Positions 7,362-16,217 of a stretch of 64,000 nt of DNA are shown one piece after another (positions within the stretch are counted from its first letter, which is position 1; each line of letters opens with the position of its first letter). The notes beneath the pieces are model-generated. The model was not told where the DNA came from and ran no database searches. It worked only from the letters and a program-made list of their open reading frames with translations. This DNA is from Neisseria dentiae (GTDB lineage: Bacteria > Pseudomonadota > Gammaproteobacteria > Burkholderiales > Neisseriaceae). Made by a program: the position numbers and the translations under genes. Where the stretch lies: positions 2,691,931 to 2,755,930 of the forward strand of contig NZ_CP059570.1 in NCBI RefSeq assembly GCF_014055005.1. Direction: 5' to 3'.

Positions 7362-8195
7362 ATGGCTATTGTAAAAATGAAGCCTACCTCTGCTGGCCGT
7401 CGCGGCATGGTTCGCGTAACCACAGAAGGTTTGTATAAAGGTGCGCCGTATGCCGCCTTGGTTGAGAAGAAAAACTCTACCGCCGGCCGCAATAATAACG
7501 GCCATATCACCACCCGCCACAAAGGCGGCGGTCATAAGCACCACTACCGTGTAGTGGACTTCAAGCGCAATAAAGACGGTATCCCTGCGAAAGTAGAACG
7601 TATCGAATACGATCCGAACCGTACCGCTCATATCGCCCTGTTATGCTATGCAGACGGCGAGCGCCGCTACATTATCGCCCCGCGCGGTATTAAAGCGGGT
7701 GCGGTGTTGGTTTCGGGTGCCGAGTCTGCGATTAAAGTGGGCAACACCCTGCCTATCCGCAATATTCCCGTGGGTACAACCATTCACTGTATCGAGATGA
7801 AGCCGGGAAAAGGTGCGCAAATTGCACGTTCTGCCGGTGCTTCTGCGGTATTGCTGGCTAAAGAAGGCATTTACGCCCAAGTTCGCCTGCGTTCCGGCGA
7901 AGTGCGTAAAATCCATGTCGATTGCCGCGCCACCATCGGTGAAGTGGGTAATGAAGAGCAAAGCCTGAAGAAAATCGGTAAAGCCGGTGCCAATCGCTGG
8001 CGCGGTATCCGCCCGACTGTGCGCGGTGTGGTAATGAACCCGGTTGACCACCCGCATGGTGGTGGTGAAGGCCGTACCGGTGAAGCACGCGAGCCGGTTA
8101 GCCCGTGGGGTACGCCTTCTAAAGGTTACCGTACTCGTAACAACAAACGCACGGACAATATGATTGTTCGCCGCCGTTACTCAAATAAAGGTTAA
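7362..8195 (+). CDS. rplB: Ribosomal protein L2
   Basis: 277 residues. The conserved C-terminal segment around the peptidyl-transferase-associated histidine is intact (GVVMNPVDHPHGGGEGRTGE), as is the N-terminal KGGGHKHHYRVVDFKR. L2 is a core 50S protein needed for subunit joining. Five bases separate it from rplW. Confidence 0.98.
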   Translation: MAIVKMKPTSAGRRGMVRVTTEGLYKGAPYAALVEKKNSTAGRNNNGHITTRHKGGGHKHHYRVVDFKRNKDGIPAKVERIEYDPNRTAHIALLCYADGERRYIIAPRGIKAGAVLVSGAESAIKVGNTLPIRNIPVGTTIHCIEMKPGKGAQIARSAGASAVLLAKEGIYAQVRLRSGEVRKIHVDCRATIGEVGNEEQSLKKIGKAGANRWRGIRPTVRGVVMNPVDHPHGGGEGRTGEAREPVSPWGTPSKGYRTRNNKRTDNMIVRRRYSNKG

Positions 8196-8200
8196 TTGAT

Positions 8201-8479
8201 ATGGCTCGTTCATTGAAAAAAGGCCCATATGTAGACCTGCATTTGCTGAAAAAAGTAGATGCGGCTCGTGCAAATAACGACAAACGTCCTATTAAAACCT
8301 GGTCGCGTCGTTCTACCATTCTGCCCGACTTTATCGGTTTGACCATCGCTGTACACAACGGCCGTACCCATGTGCCGGTATTTATCAGCGACAATATGGT
8401 CGGCCATAAACTGGGCGAGTTCTCATTGACCCGTACCTTTAAAGGCCACTTGGCCGATAAAAAGGCTAAAAAGAAATAA
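8201..8479 (+). CDS. rpsS: Ribosomal protein S19
   Basis: 92 residues; MARSLKKGPYVDLHLLKKVD and the basic tail FSLTRTFKGHLADKKAKKK are family hallmarks. It forms the 30S head complex with S13 and contacts A-site tRNA. Five bases after rplB. Confidence 0.98.
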   Translation: MARSLKKGPYVDLHLLKKVDAARANNDKRPIKTWSRRSTILPDFIGLTIAVHNGRTHVPVFISDNMVGHKLGEFSLTRTFKGHLADKKAKKK

Positions 8480-8487
8480 GGTGAATC

Positions 8488-8817
8488 ATGAGAGTAAGTG
8501 CACAACATAAAAACGCCCGTATTTCTGCGCAAAAAGCCCGTTTGGTAGCAGATCTGATTCGCGGCAAAGACGTTGCCCAAGCTTTGAATATCTTGGCATT
8601 TAGCCCGAAAAAAGGTGCTGAACTCGTGAAAAAAGTGCTGGAGTCTGCTATCGCCAATGCGGAGCATAACGAAGGCGCCGATATCGACGAGCTGAAAGTG
8701 GTCACCATTTTTGTTGACAAAGGGCCGAGCCTGAAACGTTTTCAGGCGCGTGCCAAAGGTCGTGGTAACCGCATTGAAAAACAAACCTGTCATATCAATG
8801 TGACAGTAGGTAATTAA
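8488..8817 (+). CDS. rplV: Ribosomal protein L22
   Basis: 109 residues. The beta-hairpin that lines the exit tunnel near the macrolide site is FVDKGPSLKRFQARAKGRGN. No insertion or deletion of the kind seen in macrolide-resistant strains was noticed. A weak AAGGTG site precedes the ATG. Confidence 0.98.
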   Translation: MRVSAQHKNARISAQKARLVADLIRGKDVAQALNILAFSPKKGAELVKKVLESAIANAEHNEGADIDELKVVTIFVDKGPSLKRFQARAKGRGNRIEKQTCHINVTVGN

Positions 8818-8826
8818 GGAAAAGCT

Positions 8827-9528
8827 ATGGGACAAAAGATTAATCCTACCGGCTTTCGCTTGGCGGTAACCAAAGACTGGTCTTCCAAATGGTTTGCAAA
8901 AAGCAGCGATTTCCCGACTGTTTTGAAACAAGATATCGATGTTCGCAATTATTTGCGCAAACGCTTGGCGAATGCCTCTGTCGGCCGCGTTGTAATTGAA
9001 CGCCCGGCAAAATCAGCCCGCATTACCATCCACTCGGCCCGCCCTGGTGTGGTAATTGGTAAAAAAGGCGAAGATATCGAGGTGTTGAAGCGTGACCTGC
9101 AAAACCTGATGGGTGTGCCGGTTCATGTCAACATCGAGGAGATTCGCAAGCCTGAGTTGGATGCGCAAATCATCGCCGATGGTATCGCTCAACAACTTGA
9201 AAAACGCGTTCAGTTCCGCCGCGCCATGAAACGCGCTATGCAAAATGCCATGCGCGTCGGTGCCAAAGGTATCAAAATCATGACTTCAGGCCGTCTGAAC
9301 GGTGCCGATATTGCCCGTAGCGAATGGTATCGCGAGGGGCGTGTTCCCCTGCATACGCTGCGTGCCAATGTTGACTACGCAACCAGTGAAGCGCATACCA
9401 CTTATGGCGTTTTGGGTTTGAAAGTTTGGGTTTATACCGGTGAGGGCAACGAGAAAGTGGCTCAAGCGAAACCCGAACAAGAGAAGAGACAAAGAAAAGC
9501 AGGAGGTCGTCATGCTGCAACCAACTAG
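8827..9528 (+). CDS. rpsC: Ribosomal protein S3
   Basis: 233 residues. KH domain signature VVIGKKGEDIEVLKRDLQ and the C-terminal basic extension are present. S3 forms part of the mRNA entry helicase. A full uptake word (AGGCCGTCTGAA) lies inside the gene at about 9288-9299, within the codons for SGRLNG. The last 17 bases overlap rplP. Confidence 0.98.
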   Translation: MGQKINPTGFRLAVTKDWSSKWFAKSSDFPTVLKQDIDVRNYLRKRLANASVGRVVIERPAKSARITIHSARPGVVIGKKGEDIEVLKRDLQNLMGVPVHVNIEEIRKPELDAQIIADGIAQQLEKRVQFRRAMKRAMQNAMRVGAKGIKIMTSGRLNGADIARSEWYREGRVPLHTLRANVDYATSEAHTTYGVLGLKVWVYTGEGNEKVAQAKPEQEKRQRKAGGRHAATN

Positions 9529-9928
9529 ACTCAAATACCGTAAACAGCACAAAGGCCGTAACACCGGTATCGCTACCCGCGGTAATAAAGTGAGTTTTGG
9601 TGAGTTCGGTTTGAAAGCAGTTGGTCGCGGTCGTTTGACTGCGCGTCAAATCGAGGCGGCCCGCCGTACTATGACCCGTCATATCAAACGTGGTGGCCGT
9701 ATTTGGATTCGTGTATTTCCCGATAAGCCCATTACTGCAAAACCTGCGGAAGTTCGTATGGGTGGCGGTAAAGGTTCTCCCGAATACTATGTGGCTGAAA
9801 TCCAACCGGGAAAAATGCTGTATGAAATGGACGGTGTGCCCGAAGCTTTGGCTCGCGAGGCATTTGAATTGGCTTCTGCCAAACTGCCGATTCCGACAGT
9901 ATTTGTAGTAAGACAGGTAGGTCAATAA
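9512..9928 (+). CDS. rplP: Ribosomal protein L16
   Basis: 138 residues, starting MLQPTRLKYRKQHKGRNTG, the standard N-terminus. The ATG at 9512 follows an ideal AGGAGG at 9501-9506, so the longer upstream reading is rejected even though the start lies inside rpsC. L16 organises the A-site side of the 50S. Stop and rpmC start overlap as TAATG. Confidence 0.98.
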   Translation: MLQPTRLKYRKQHKGRNTGIATRGNKVSFGEFGLKAVGRGRLTARQIEAARRTMTRHIKRGGRIWIRVFPDKPITAKPAEVRMGGGKGSPEYYVAEIQPGKMLYEMDGVPEALAREAFELASAKLPIPTVFVVRQVGQ

Positions 9929-10119
9929 TGAAAGCGAATGAATTGAAAGACAAATCGGTTGAGCAATTGAATGCGGATTTGCTTGATTTGCTGAAAACCC
10001 AATTTGGCCTGCGTATGCAAAATGCTACCGGCCAATTAGGCAAACCGAGCGAATTGAAACGAGTGCGTCGCGATATTGCCCGTATCAAAACCATCTTAAC
10101 TGAAAAAGGTGCTAAGTAA
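9928..10119 (+). CDS. rpmC: Ribosomal protein L29
   Basis: 63 residues, a two-helix hairpin: MKANELKDKSVEQLNADLLD and RRDIARIKTILTEKGAK. It neighbours L23 at the tunnel exit. Both ends overlap adjacent genes by one base (TAATG), showing tight coupling of rplP-rpmC-rpsQ. Confidence 0.97.
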   Translation: MKANELKDKSVEQLNADLLDLLKTQFGLRMQNATGQLGKPSELKRVRRDIARIKTILTEKGAK

Positions 10120-10382
10120 TGAGCGAAACTAAAAATGTTCGTACTTTGCAAGGCAAAGTGGTTAGCGACAAAATGGATAAAACCGTTACCGTACTGGTGG
10201 AGCGAAAAGTTAAACATCCCCTGTATGGCAAAATTATCCGCCGTTCGACTAAAATTCATGCTCATGACGAGCAAAATCAATACGGCATCGGTGATGTGGT
10301 TGTGATTGAAGAAACCCGCCCGTTGTCTAAAACCAAGTCTTGGGTTGTTAAAGAGCTGGTAGAGAAAGCTCGTGCTGTTTAA
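10119..10382 (+). CDS. rpsQ: Ribosomal protein S17
   Basis: 87 residues. The OB-fold motif GKVVSDKMDKTVTVLVERKV is clear. A primary 16S binder in the 30S body. It is the last gene before a 232-base gap, so in this genome it closes the S10-type segment. Confidence 0.98.
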   Translation: MSETKNVRTLQGKVVSDKMDKTVTVLVERKVKHPLYGKIIRRSTKIHAHDEQNQYGIGDVVVIEETRPLSKTKSWVVKELVEKARAV

Positions 10383-10614
10383 AAATTAAGACAGTACGGT
10401 TTTAAAAAGAGAAACGAAGTCTTGCATCAAAGTGAATTTGTATGTAAACTTCGTTTCTTATCTTTCAGTTTCTCTCTGGAAGTTTCTTCCCTTCGGGATC
10501 CAAGACTGGTTTACTAGAACCTTTTGAAGGTGTCAGATTGTAGAATGCTTAAGCTTTAGCATATCGGGCCGTCTGAAAAAGGTAAATTAAGTTGGTTTTT
10601 TTAAAGGTAAAAAA
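10383..10614 (+). promoter_or_regulatory. Structured 232-base gap between rpsQ and rplN
   Basis: No open frame. AGAAACGAAGT (10410-10420) pairs perfectly with 10448-10458. The overlapping AGTCTTG (10418-10424) can instead pair with CAAGACT (10501-10507), so two folds compete. A small GGTT...GAACC hairpin follows at 10508-10521, then an uptake word at about 10569-10578 and a T-run just before the rplN ribosome binding site. It may be an internal attenuator, processing site or leader for the spc-type genes. Confidence 0.45.
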
Positions 10615-10983
10615 ATGATTCAAATGCAGACCATCTTAGATGTGGCTGATAACTCTGGTGCGCGTCGTGTGATGTGTATCAAAGTGTTGGGTGGATCTAA
10701 GCGTCGCTATGCTTCGGTTGGCGACATTATTAAAGTTGCAGTGAAAGATGCGGCTCCGCGTGGTCGTGTGAAAAAAGGTGATGTATATAACGCCGTAGTG
10801 GTTCGTACCGCAAAAGGCGTTCGTCGTCCTGATGGCGCACTGATTAAATTTGATAATAACGCAGCCGTTTTGTTGAACAATAAACTTGAGCCTTTGGGTA
10901 CGCGTATTTTTGGTCCGGTGACCCGCGAGTTGCGTACGGAGCGCTTTATGAAAATTGTTTCATTGGCACCTGAAGTTTTATAA
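10615..10983 (+). CDS. rplN: Ribosomal protein L14
   Basis: 122 residues, starting MIQMQTILDVADNSGARRVM, fully conserved. L14 sits at the subunit interface and is the docking site of the silencing factor RsfS, whose gene is at 31227-31619. First gene of the spc-type segment, preceded by AAAGGTAAAAAA. Confidence 0.98.
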   Translation: MIQMQTILDVADNSGARRVMCIKVLGGSKRRYASVGDIIKVAVKDAAPRGRVKKGDVYNAVVVRTAKGVRRPDGALIKFDNNAAVLLNNKLEPLGTRIFGPVTRELRTERFMKIVSLAPEVL

Positions 10984-10995
10984 GGAATAGCAGCG

Positions 10996-11319
10996 ATGAA
11001 CAAGATTATTAAAGGCGATAAAGTAATCGTAATTGCCGGTAAAGATAAAGGCAAACAAGGCCAGGTTGTTAAAGTATTGGGCGATAAAGTGGTGGTGGAA
11101 GGCGTTAATGTAGCTAAGCGCCATCAAAAGCCGAACCCGATGCGTGGTATTGAGGGTGGAATTATTGTTAAAAATATGCCTTTGGCTATTTCAAATGTTG
11201 CTATTCTCAATCCTGAAACCAATAAGGCTGATCGTGTAGGTATCAAATTGGTTGAAAGCGACGGTAAAGTGAAACGTGTCCGCTTTTTCAAATCTAATGG
11301 CTCTATCATTGGGGCATAA
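10996..11319 (+). CDS. rplX: Ribosomal protein L24
   Basis: 107 residues with an N-terminal KOW motif (KGDKVIVIAGKDKGKQGQVV). It is an assembly initiator of the 50S. Twelve bases after rplN, nine before rplE. Confidence 0.98.
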   Translation: MNKIIKGDKVIVIAGKDKGKQGQVVKVLGDKVVVEGVNVAKRHQKPNPMRGIEGGIIVKNMPLAISNVAILNPETNKADRVGIKLVESDGKVKRVRFFKSNGSIIGA

Positions 11320-11328
11320 GGAGATAAC

Positions 11329-11868
11329 ATGGCTCGTTTGAGAGAGTTTTATAACAGCACTGTAGTTCCTGAGTTGATGAAGCAGTTTGGCTATAAGTCA
11401 ATCATGGAAGTGCCCCGTATTGAAAAGATTACCTTGAATATGGGTGTTGGTGAAGCTGTTGCGGATAAAAAAGTAATGGAGCATGCTGTTGCCGATTTAG
11501 AGAAAATTGCCGGCCAAAAGCCCGTAGTAACCGTTGCCCGCAAATCTATTGCCGGCTTCAAAATCCGTGATAACTATCCCGTGGGTTGCAAGGTGACTTT
11601 GCGCCGCGATCAAATGTTTGAATTTTTGGATCGTTTGGTGACTATCGCTTTGCCGCGAGTGCGCGACTTCCGCGGTGTGAACGGTAAATCTTTTGACGGT
11701 AGCGGTAACTATAATATGGGTGTCCGCGAGCAAATTATTTTCCCGGAAATCGAATACGATAAAATTGATGCTTTGCGTGGTTTAAATATTACCATTACTA
11801 CAACTGCTAAAACAGATGAAGAGGCAAAAGCTCTGTTGTCGCTGTTTAAATTTCCGTTCAAAGGATAA
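11329..11868 (+). CDS. rplE: Ribosomal protein L5
   Basis: 179 residues; carries 5S rRNA together with L18 into the central protuberance. ITLNMGVGEAVADKK and RGLNITITTTAKTDEEAKAL match the family. Normal length. Confidence 0.98.
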   Translation: MARLREFYNSTVVPELMKQFGYKSIMEVPRIEKITLNMGVGEAVADKKVMEHAVADLEKIAGQKPVVTVARKSIAGFKIRDNYPVGCKVTLRRDQMFEFLDRLVTIALPRVRDFRGVNGKSFDGSGNYNMGVREQIIFPEIEYDKIDALRGLNITITTTAKTDEEAKALLSLFKFPFKG

Positions 11869-11871
11869 TTC

Positions 11872-12177
11872 ATGGCTAAAAAAGCACTTATCAATCGCGA
11901 ATTGAAACGCGTTGCTCTGGCGAAAAAATATGCCGCTAAGCGAGAGGCTATTTTTGCTGTTATTAATGATTCAAATGCTTCGGATGAAGAGCGTTTCGAG
12001 GCTCGTCTGAAACTTCAAGCGATTCCCCGCAATGCTGCCCCTGTTCGTCAGCGTCGTCGTTGTGCCTTGACCGGCCGTCCGCGTGGCACTTTCCGTAAGT
12101 TCGGTTTGGGTCGTATTAAAATCCGTGAAATTGCTATGCGTGGCGAGATTCCGGGTGTTGTTAAAGCTAGCTGGTAA
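11872..12177 (+). CDS. rpsN: Ribosomal protein S14 (zinc-free form)
   Basis: 101 residues. The long form without paired cysteines (a single Cys, in RRRCALTGRPRG), as expected in betaproteobacteria, so it does not depend on zinc. It starts three bases after rplE. Confidence 0.98.
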   Translation: MAKKALINRELKRVALAKKYAAKREAIFAVINDSNASDEERFEARLKLQAIPRNAAPVRQRRRCALTGRPRGTFRKFGLGRIKIREIAMRGEIPGVVKASW

Positions 12178-12191
12178 TAGGAGTAGTAATT

Positions 12192-12584
12192 ATGAGTATG
12201 CATGATCCTATTTCCGATATGTTGACTCGTATCCGAAATGCGCAACGTGCAAACAAGGTTGCCGTTGCTATGCCTTCTTCCAAATTGAAATGCGCTATCG
12301 CTAAGGTTTTGAAAGAAGAAGGTTATATTGAAGACTTCGCGGTTTCTGCCGATGCAAAACCTGTTTTGGAAATCCAATTGAAATATTATGCCGGACGCCC
12401 TGTTATCGAACAGATTAAACGTGTGTCGCGTCCTGGTCTGCGTATTTACAAGGCCTCAAACGAAATTCCGAGTGTGATGAATGGTTTGGGTGTTGCAATC
12501 GTTAGCACTTCTAAGGGTGTAATGACCGACCGTAAGGCTCGTTCTGAAGGTGTTGGCGGTGAGTTGTTATGCATTGTTGCCTAG
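12192..12584 (+). CDS. rpsH: Ribosomal protein S8
   Basis: 130 residues. MSMHDPISDMLTRIRNAQRA and the C-terminal KARSEGVGGELLCIVA are typical. In E. coli S8 represses the spc operon by binding near rplE; the same circuit is possible here but was not located. Confidence 0.98.
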   Translation: MSMHDPISDMLTRIRNAQRANKVAVAMPSSKLKCAIAKVLKEEGYIEDFAVSADAKPVLEIQLKYYAGRPVIEQIKRVSRPGLRIYKASNEIPSVMNGLGVAIVSTSKGVMTDRKARSEGVGGELLCIVA

Positions 12585-12596
12585 TGGAGGATAAAT

Positions 12597-13130
12597 ATGT
12601 CACGCGTAGCTAAAAATCCAGTGACCGTTCCCGCTGGCGTTGAAGTGAAATTTGGAACTGATGCTATTGTTATCAAAGGAAAGAATGGAGAGTTGTCTCT
12701 GCCCTTGACTGATAATGTGGCTATTGAATTGAATGACGGTCAGTTGACCTTTACCGCTAAAGACAACAGTAAACAGGCTAACGCAATGTCTGGTACTGCG
12801 CGTGCTTTAGTCAATAATATGGTTAAAGGTGTTTCTGAAGGCTTTGAGAAAAAATTACAATTGATTGGCGTGGGCTATCGTGCTCAGGCTCAAGGTAAAG
12901 TATTGAATCTTTCTCTGGGCTTTTCCCATCCCATCGTTCATGAAATGCCTGAAGGTGTTTCAGTACAAACCCCGAGTCAAACAGAAATTATTTTGACAGG
13001 TGCCGATAAACAGGTTGTTGGTCAGGTTGCTGCCGAAATCCGCGCTTACCGCTCACCCGAGCCTTATAAAGGTAAAGGTGTACGTTATGTCGGCGAAGTG
13101 GTAGTGATGAAAGAAGCCAAGAAGAAATAA
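12597..13130 (+). CDS. rplF: Ribosomal protein L6
   Basis: 177 residues, two L6 repeats; the C-terminal signature RSPEPYKGKGVRYVGE is intact. It sits near the factor-binding site of the 50S. GGAGG precedes the start. Confidence 0.98.
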   Translation: MSRVAKNPVTVPAGVEVKFGTDAIVIKGKNGELSLPLTDNVAIELNDGQLTFTAKDNSKQANAMSGTARALVNNMVKGVSEGFEKKLQLIGVGYRAQAQGKVLNLSLGFSHPIVHEMPEGVSVQTPSQTEIILTGADKQVVGQVAAEIRAYRSPEPYKGKGVRYVGEVVVMKEAKKK

Positions 13131-13144
13131 TTGAGGTTTTTCTA

Positions 13145-13498
13145 ATGAATAAACATGTAACCCGACTCCGTCGCGCACGCAAAACCCGTGCTCGTATTGC
13201 GGATTTGAAAATGGTTAGATTGTGCGTATTCCGTTCAAACAGCCATATTTATGCTCAAGTTATCAGTGCTGAGGGCGATAAAGTTTTGGCTCAAGCCTCT
13301 ACTTTGGAAGCTGAAGTGCGCGATAGCTTGAAATCAGGTAGTAATGTTGAGGCGGCTGCGGTTGTTGGTAAGCGTATTGCTGAAAAAGCAAAAGCTGCAG
13401 GTGTTGAAAAAGTTGCTTTCGATCGTTCTGGTTTTCAATATCATGGTCGTGTGAAAGCTTTGGCAGAAGCCGCACGTGAAAACGGTTTAAGCTTCTAA
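13145..13498 (+). CDS. rplR: Ribosomal protein L18
   Basis: 117 residues, basic N-terminus followed by LCVFRSNSHIYAQVISAEGD. It is the second 5S rRNA carrier with L5. C-terminus AARENGLSF is canonical. Confidence 0.98.
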   Translation: MNKHVTRLRRARKTRARIADLKMVRLCVFRSNSHIYAQVISAEGDKVLAQASTLEAEVRDSLKSGSNVEAAAVVGKRIAEKAKAAGVEKVAFDRSGFQYHGRVKALAEAARENGLSF

Positions 13499-13515
13499 AG
13501 ATTTGGAGATTTCAG

Positions 13516-14034
13516 ATGGCAAAACATGAGATTGAAGAGCGTGGTGACGGCTTAATCGAAAAAATGGTGGCCGTTAACCGTGTAACAAAAGTGGTTAAGG
13601 GCGGTCGTATTATGGCTTTTTCCGCTCTGACAGTTGTCGGTGATGGTGATGGCCGTATCGGTATGGGTAAGGGTAAATCCAAAGAGGTTCCGGTTGCTGT
13701 ACAGAAAGCGATGGATCAAGCCCGCCGTTCGATGATTAAAGTACCTTTGAAAAACGGTACCATTCATCATGAAGTAATTGGTAAGCATGGTGCAACCCGT
13801 GTATTTATGCAACCTGCCAAAGAGGGTAGTGGTGTAAAGGCAGGCGGCCCGATGCGCTTGGTTTTTGATGCTATGGGTATCCATAATATTTCTGCAAAAG
13901 TGCATGGCTCTACTAATCCGTATAACATCGTGCGAGCTACCTTGGATGGTTTATCCAAGTTATACACTCCTGCGGATATCGCTGCAAAGCGTGGGTTGAC
14001 TGTTGAAGATATTTTAGGAGCTAACCATGACTGA
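13516..14034 (+). CDS. rpsE: Ribosomal protein S5
   Basis: 172 residues; double-stranded RNA-binding N-domain (VNRVTKVVKGGRIMAFSALT) then the S5 C-domain. Position 20-35 is the region where spectinomycin-resistance changes occur; the sequence shows no obvious deletion there. It overlaps rpmD by eight bases. Confidence 0.98.
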   Translation: MAKHEIEERGDGLIEKMVAVNRVTKVVKGGRIMAFSALTVVGDGDGRIGMGKGKSKEVPVAVQKAMDQARRSMIKVPLKNGTIHHEVIGKHGATRVFMQPAKEGSGVKAGGPMRLVFDAMGIHNISAKVHGSTNPYNIVRATLDGLSKLYTPADIAAKRGLTVEDILGANHD

Positions 14035-14212
14035 ACAAAAGAAAATCAAAGTAACTTTGATTAAAAGTTTGATTGGCACTATCGAAGCACATCGTGCCTG
14101 TGCACGTGGCCTGGGTCTGCGCCGCCGCGAGCATACAGTAGAGGTTTTGGATACTCCTGAGAATCGTGGCATGATTAATAAAATCAGCTACCTGTTGAAA
14201 GTGGAGTCTTGA
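14027..14212 (+). CDS. rpmD: Ribosomal protein L30
   Basis: 61 residues, short bacterial form; KVTLIKSLIGTIEAHRACAR is diagnostic. Its start lies inside the end of rpsE behind AGGAG, indicating coupling. Confidence 0.97.
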   Translation: MTEQKKIKVTLIKSLIGTIEAHRACARGLGLRRREHTVEVLDTPENRGMINKISYLLKVES

Positions 14213-14213
14213 T

Positions 14214-14648
14214 ATGTTTTTAAATACTATTCAACCTGCCGAAGGTTCGACTCACGCCAAGAGACGTGTGGGTCGCGGTATTGGTAGTGGTTTAGGCAAA
14301 ACCGGTGGTCGCGGCCACAAAGGTCAAAAAAGCCGCGCAGGTGGTTTTCATAAAGTAGGCTTTGAGGGTGGTCAAATGCCCTTGCAGCGCCGTTTGCCCA
14401 AGCGTGGTTTTAAATCTTTAACTGCAGCCGCGAACGCTGAAGTTCGATTGGGTGAGTTGGAGTTGGTGGCTGTGAGCGAAATCGATGTATTGGTTTTGAA
14501 GCAAGCTGGTTTAATAGGTGCTAATGTATTGAATGTAAAAGTTATTGCGTCTGGTTCTATCAGTAAGGCAATTACTTTGAAAGGCATTAAAGCCACTAAA
14601 GGTGCAAAAGCTGCTATTGAAGCTGCCGGCGGTAAAGTAGAAGAATAA
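14214..14648 (+). CDS. rplO: Ribosomal protein L15
   Basis: 144 residues; Gly-rich RVGRGIGSGLGKTGGRGHKG then GGQMPLQRRLPKRGF. A late-binding organiser of 50S rRNA. One base separates it from rpmD. Confidence 0.98.
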   Translation: MFLNTIQPAEGSTHAKRRVGRGIGSGLGKTGGRGHKGQKSRAGGFHKVGFEGGQMPLQRRLPKRGFKSLTAAANAEVRLGELELVAVSEIDVLVLKQAGLIGANVLNVKVIASGSISKAITLKGIKATKGAKAAIEAAGGKVEE

Positions 14649-14663
14649 GACTTGGATTATTAA

Positions 14664-15977
14664 GTGGCTAATCAACTTTCCTCATCAGATTTATCCAAAT
14701 TCGGTGACTTGAAAAAACGCCTGTTGTTCTTGTTGGGCGCATTGATTGTATTCCGCATTGGTGCACATATTCCTGTGCCAGGGGTTGATGCAGCTGCTTT
14801 GGCTAAGTTATACGAAAGCGCAAGCAGCGGTATTCTGGGTATGTTGAATATGTTCTCAGGAGGTTCGCTCGAGCGCTTTAGTATTTTTGCAATTGGTATT
14901 ATGCCGTATATTTCGGCGTCAATTATTGTTCAATTGGCATCGGAAATCCTCCCTTCTCTGAAGGCTCTGAAAAAAGAGGGAGAAGCTGGGCGCAAAATCA
15001 TCACCAAATATACCCGTTATGGTACTGTGGTTCTGGCTGTCATGCAGAGCTTCGGTGTGGCTACATTTGTATATCAGCAAAATGTAGTCGTCGTTTCACA
15101 GCTGGAGTTTTTTATCTCTACTGTTGTTTGCTTGGTAACTGGCACTATGTTTTTGATGTGGTTGGGCGAGCAAATGACCGAGCGGGGGATAGGCAACGGT
15201 ATTTCATTGATCATCACAGCAGGCATCGCGGCAGGTATTCCGGCCGGAGCTGCGCAACTTGTTACCCTTACAAGTCAGGGATCAATGAGCATGTTAACGG
15301 CTGTGTCTATTGTGGTAGGTGCCTTGTTGCTGATTTATATTGTGGTATTTTTTGAAAGTGCCCAGCGTAAAGTACCGGTTCATTATGCCAAACGTCAGCT
15401 CGGTAGCAGGATTGTGCAAGGTCAGAATACACATATGCCTTTTAAGCTGAATATGGCAGGTGTAATTCCGCCTATTTTTGCTTCCAGCATAATTCTGTTT
15501 CCTTCAACGCTTTTAAGTTGGTTCGGCTCTACAAACACAGACAGTTGGCTGCATAAAGTAGCAGGTTTGTTGCAGCATGGACAACCTGTATATATTTTAT
15601 TATTTGCAGCAACCATTATTTTCTTTTGTTATTTTTATACGGCGTTGGTATTCAGTCCGAAAGAGATGGCAGAGAATTTGAAGAAAAGCGGGGCATTTAT
15701 TCCAGGTATTAGACCGGGGGAGCAAACCTCCAGATATTTGGAAAAAGTTGTTTTGCGCTTGACTTTGTTTGGTGCTTTATACATAACCATTATTTGTTTG
15801 ATTCCGGAATTTTTAACTACGGCTTTGAATATTCCTTTCTATTTGGGCGGCACCTCATTGTTAATCTTGGTAGTAGTAACCATGGATTTCCATACGCAAA
15901 TTGCTTCATATAGAGTTACTCAACAATATGAGCATTTGATTAAGCAACCTGATATGAAATCATTATCTCGTAAGTGA
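14664..15977 (+). CDS. secY: Sec translocon channel subunit SecY
   Basis: 437 residues with ten transmembrane helices. It starts with GTG at 14664 (MANQLSSSDLSKFGDLKKRL). The cytoplasmic loop containing QGQNTHMPFKLNMAGVIPPI and the plug region near GILGMLNMFSGGSLER are recognisable. With SecE (not here) and SecG (33210-33566) it forms the inner-membrane protein channel. Location after rplO is standard. Confidence 0.98.
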   Translation: MANQLSSSDLSKFGDLKKRLLFLLGALIVFRIGAHIPVPGVDAAALAKLYESASSGILGMLNMFSGGSLERFSIFAIGIMPYISASIIVQLASEILPSLKALKKEGEAGRKIITKYTRYGTVVLAVMQSFGVATFVYQQNVVVVSQLEFFISTVVCLVTGTMFLMWLGEQMTERGIGNGISLIITAGIAAGIPAGAAQLVTLTSQGSMSMLTAVSIVVGALLLIYIVVFFESAQRKVPVHYAKRQLGSRIVQGQNTHMPFKLNMAGVIPPIFASSIILFPSTLLSWFGSTNTDSWLHKVAGLLQHGQPVYILLFAATIIFFCYFYTALVFSPKEMAENLKKSGAFIPGIRPGEQTSRYLEKVVLRLTLFGALYITIICLIPEFLTTALNIPFYLGGTSLLILVVVTMDFHTQIASYRVTQQYEHLIKQPDMKSLSRK

Positions 15978-15980
15978 ATT

Positions 15981-16199
15981 ATGGCTAAAGAAGATACCAT
16001 ACAAATGCAGGGTGAGATTCTCGAGACCCTGCCGAATGCAACTTTTAAAGTAAAGCTCGAAAATGACCATGTTGTTTTAGGGCATATTTCCGGCAAGATG
16101 CGTATGCACTATATACGTATCTCTCCGGGTGATAAGGTTACCGTTGAGCTGACCCCCTATGATTTGACTCGGGCACGAATCGTGTTTCGAGCCAGATAA
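15981..16199 (+). CDS. infA: Translation initiation factor IF-1
   Basis: 72 residues, a single OB-fold: MAKEDTIQMQGEILETLPNA and ISGKMRMHYIRISPGDKVTV. It sits in the ribosomal A site during initiation. The position between secY and rpmJ is typical of betaproteobacteria. Three bases after secY. Confidence 0.98.
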   Translation: MAKEDTIQMQGEILETLPNATFKVKLENDHVVLGHISGKMRMHYIRISPGDKVTVELTPYDLTRARIVFRAR

Positions 16200-16217
16200 T
16201 TTAAGAAAGGAAATAAA

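Noticed and set aside
9440..9511. N-terminal extension of L16
   Set aside because: Overlaps rpsC extensively and adds a tail absent from L16; AGGAGG supports the start at 9512.
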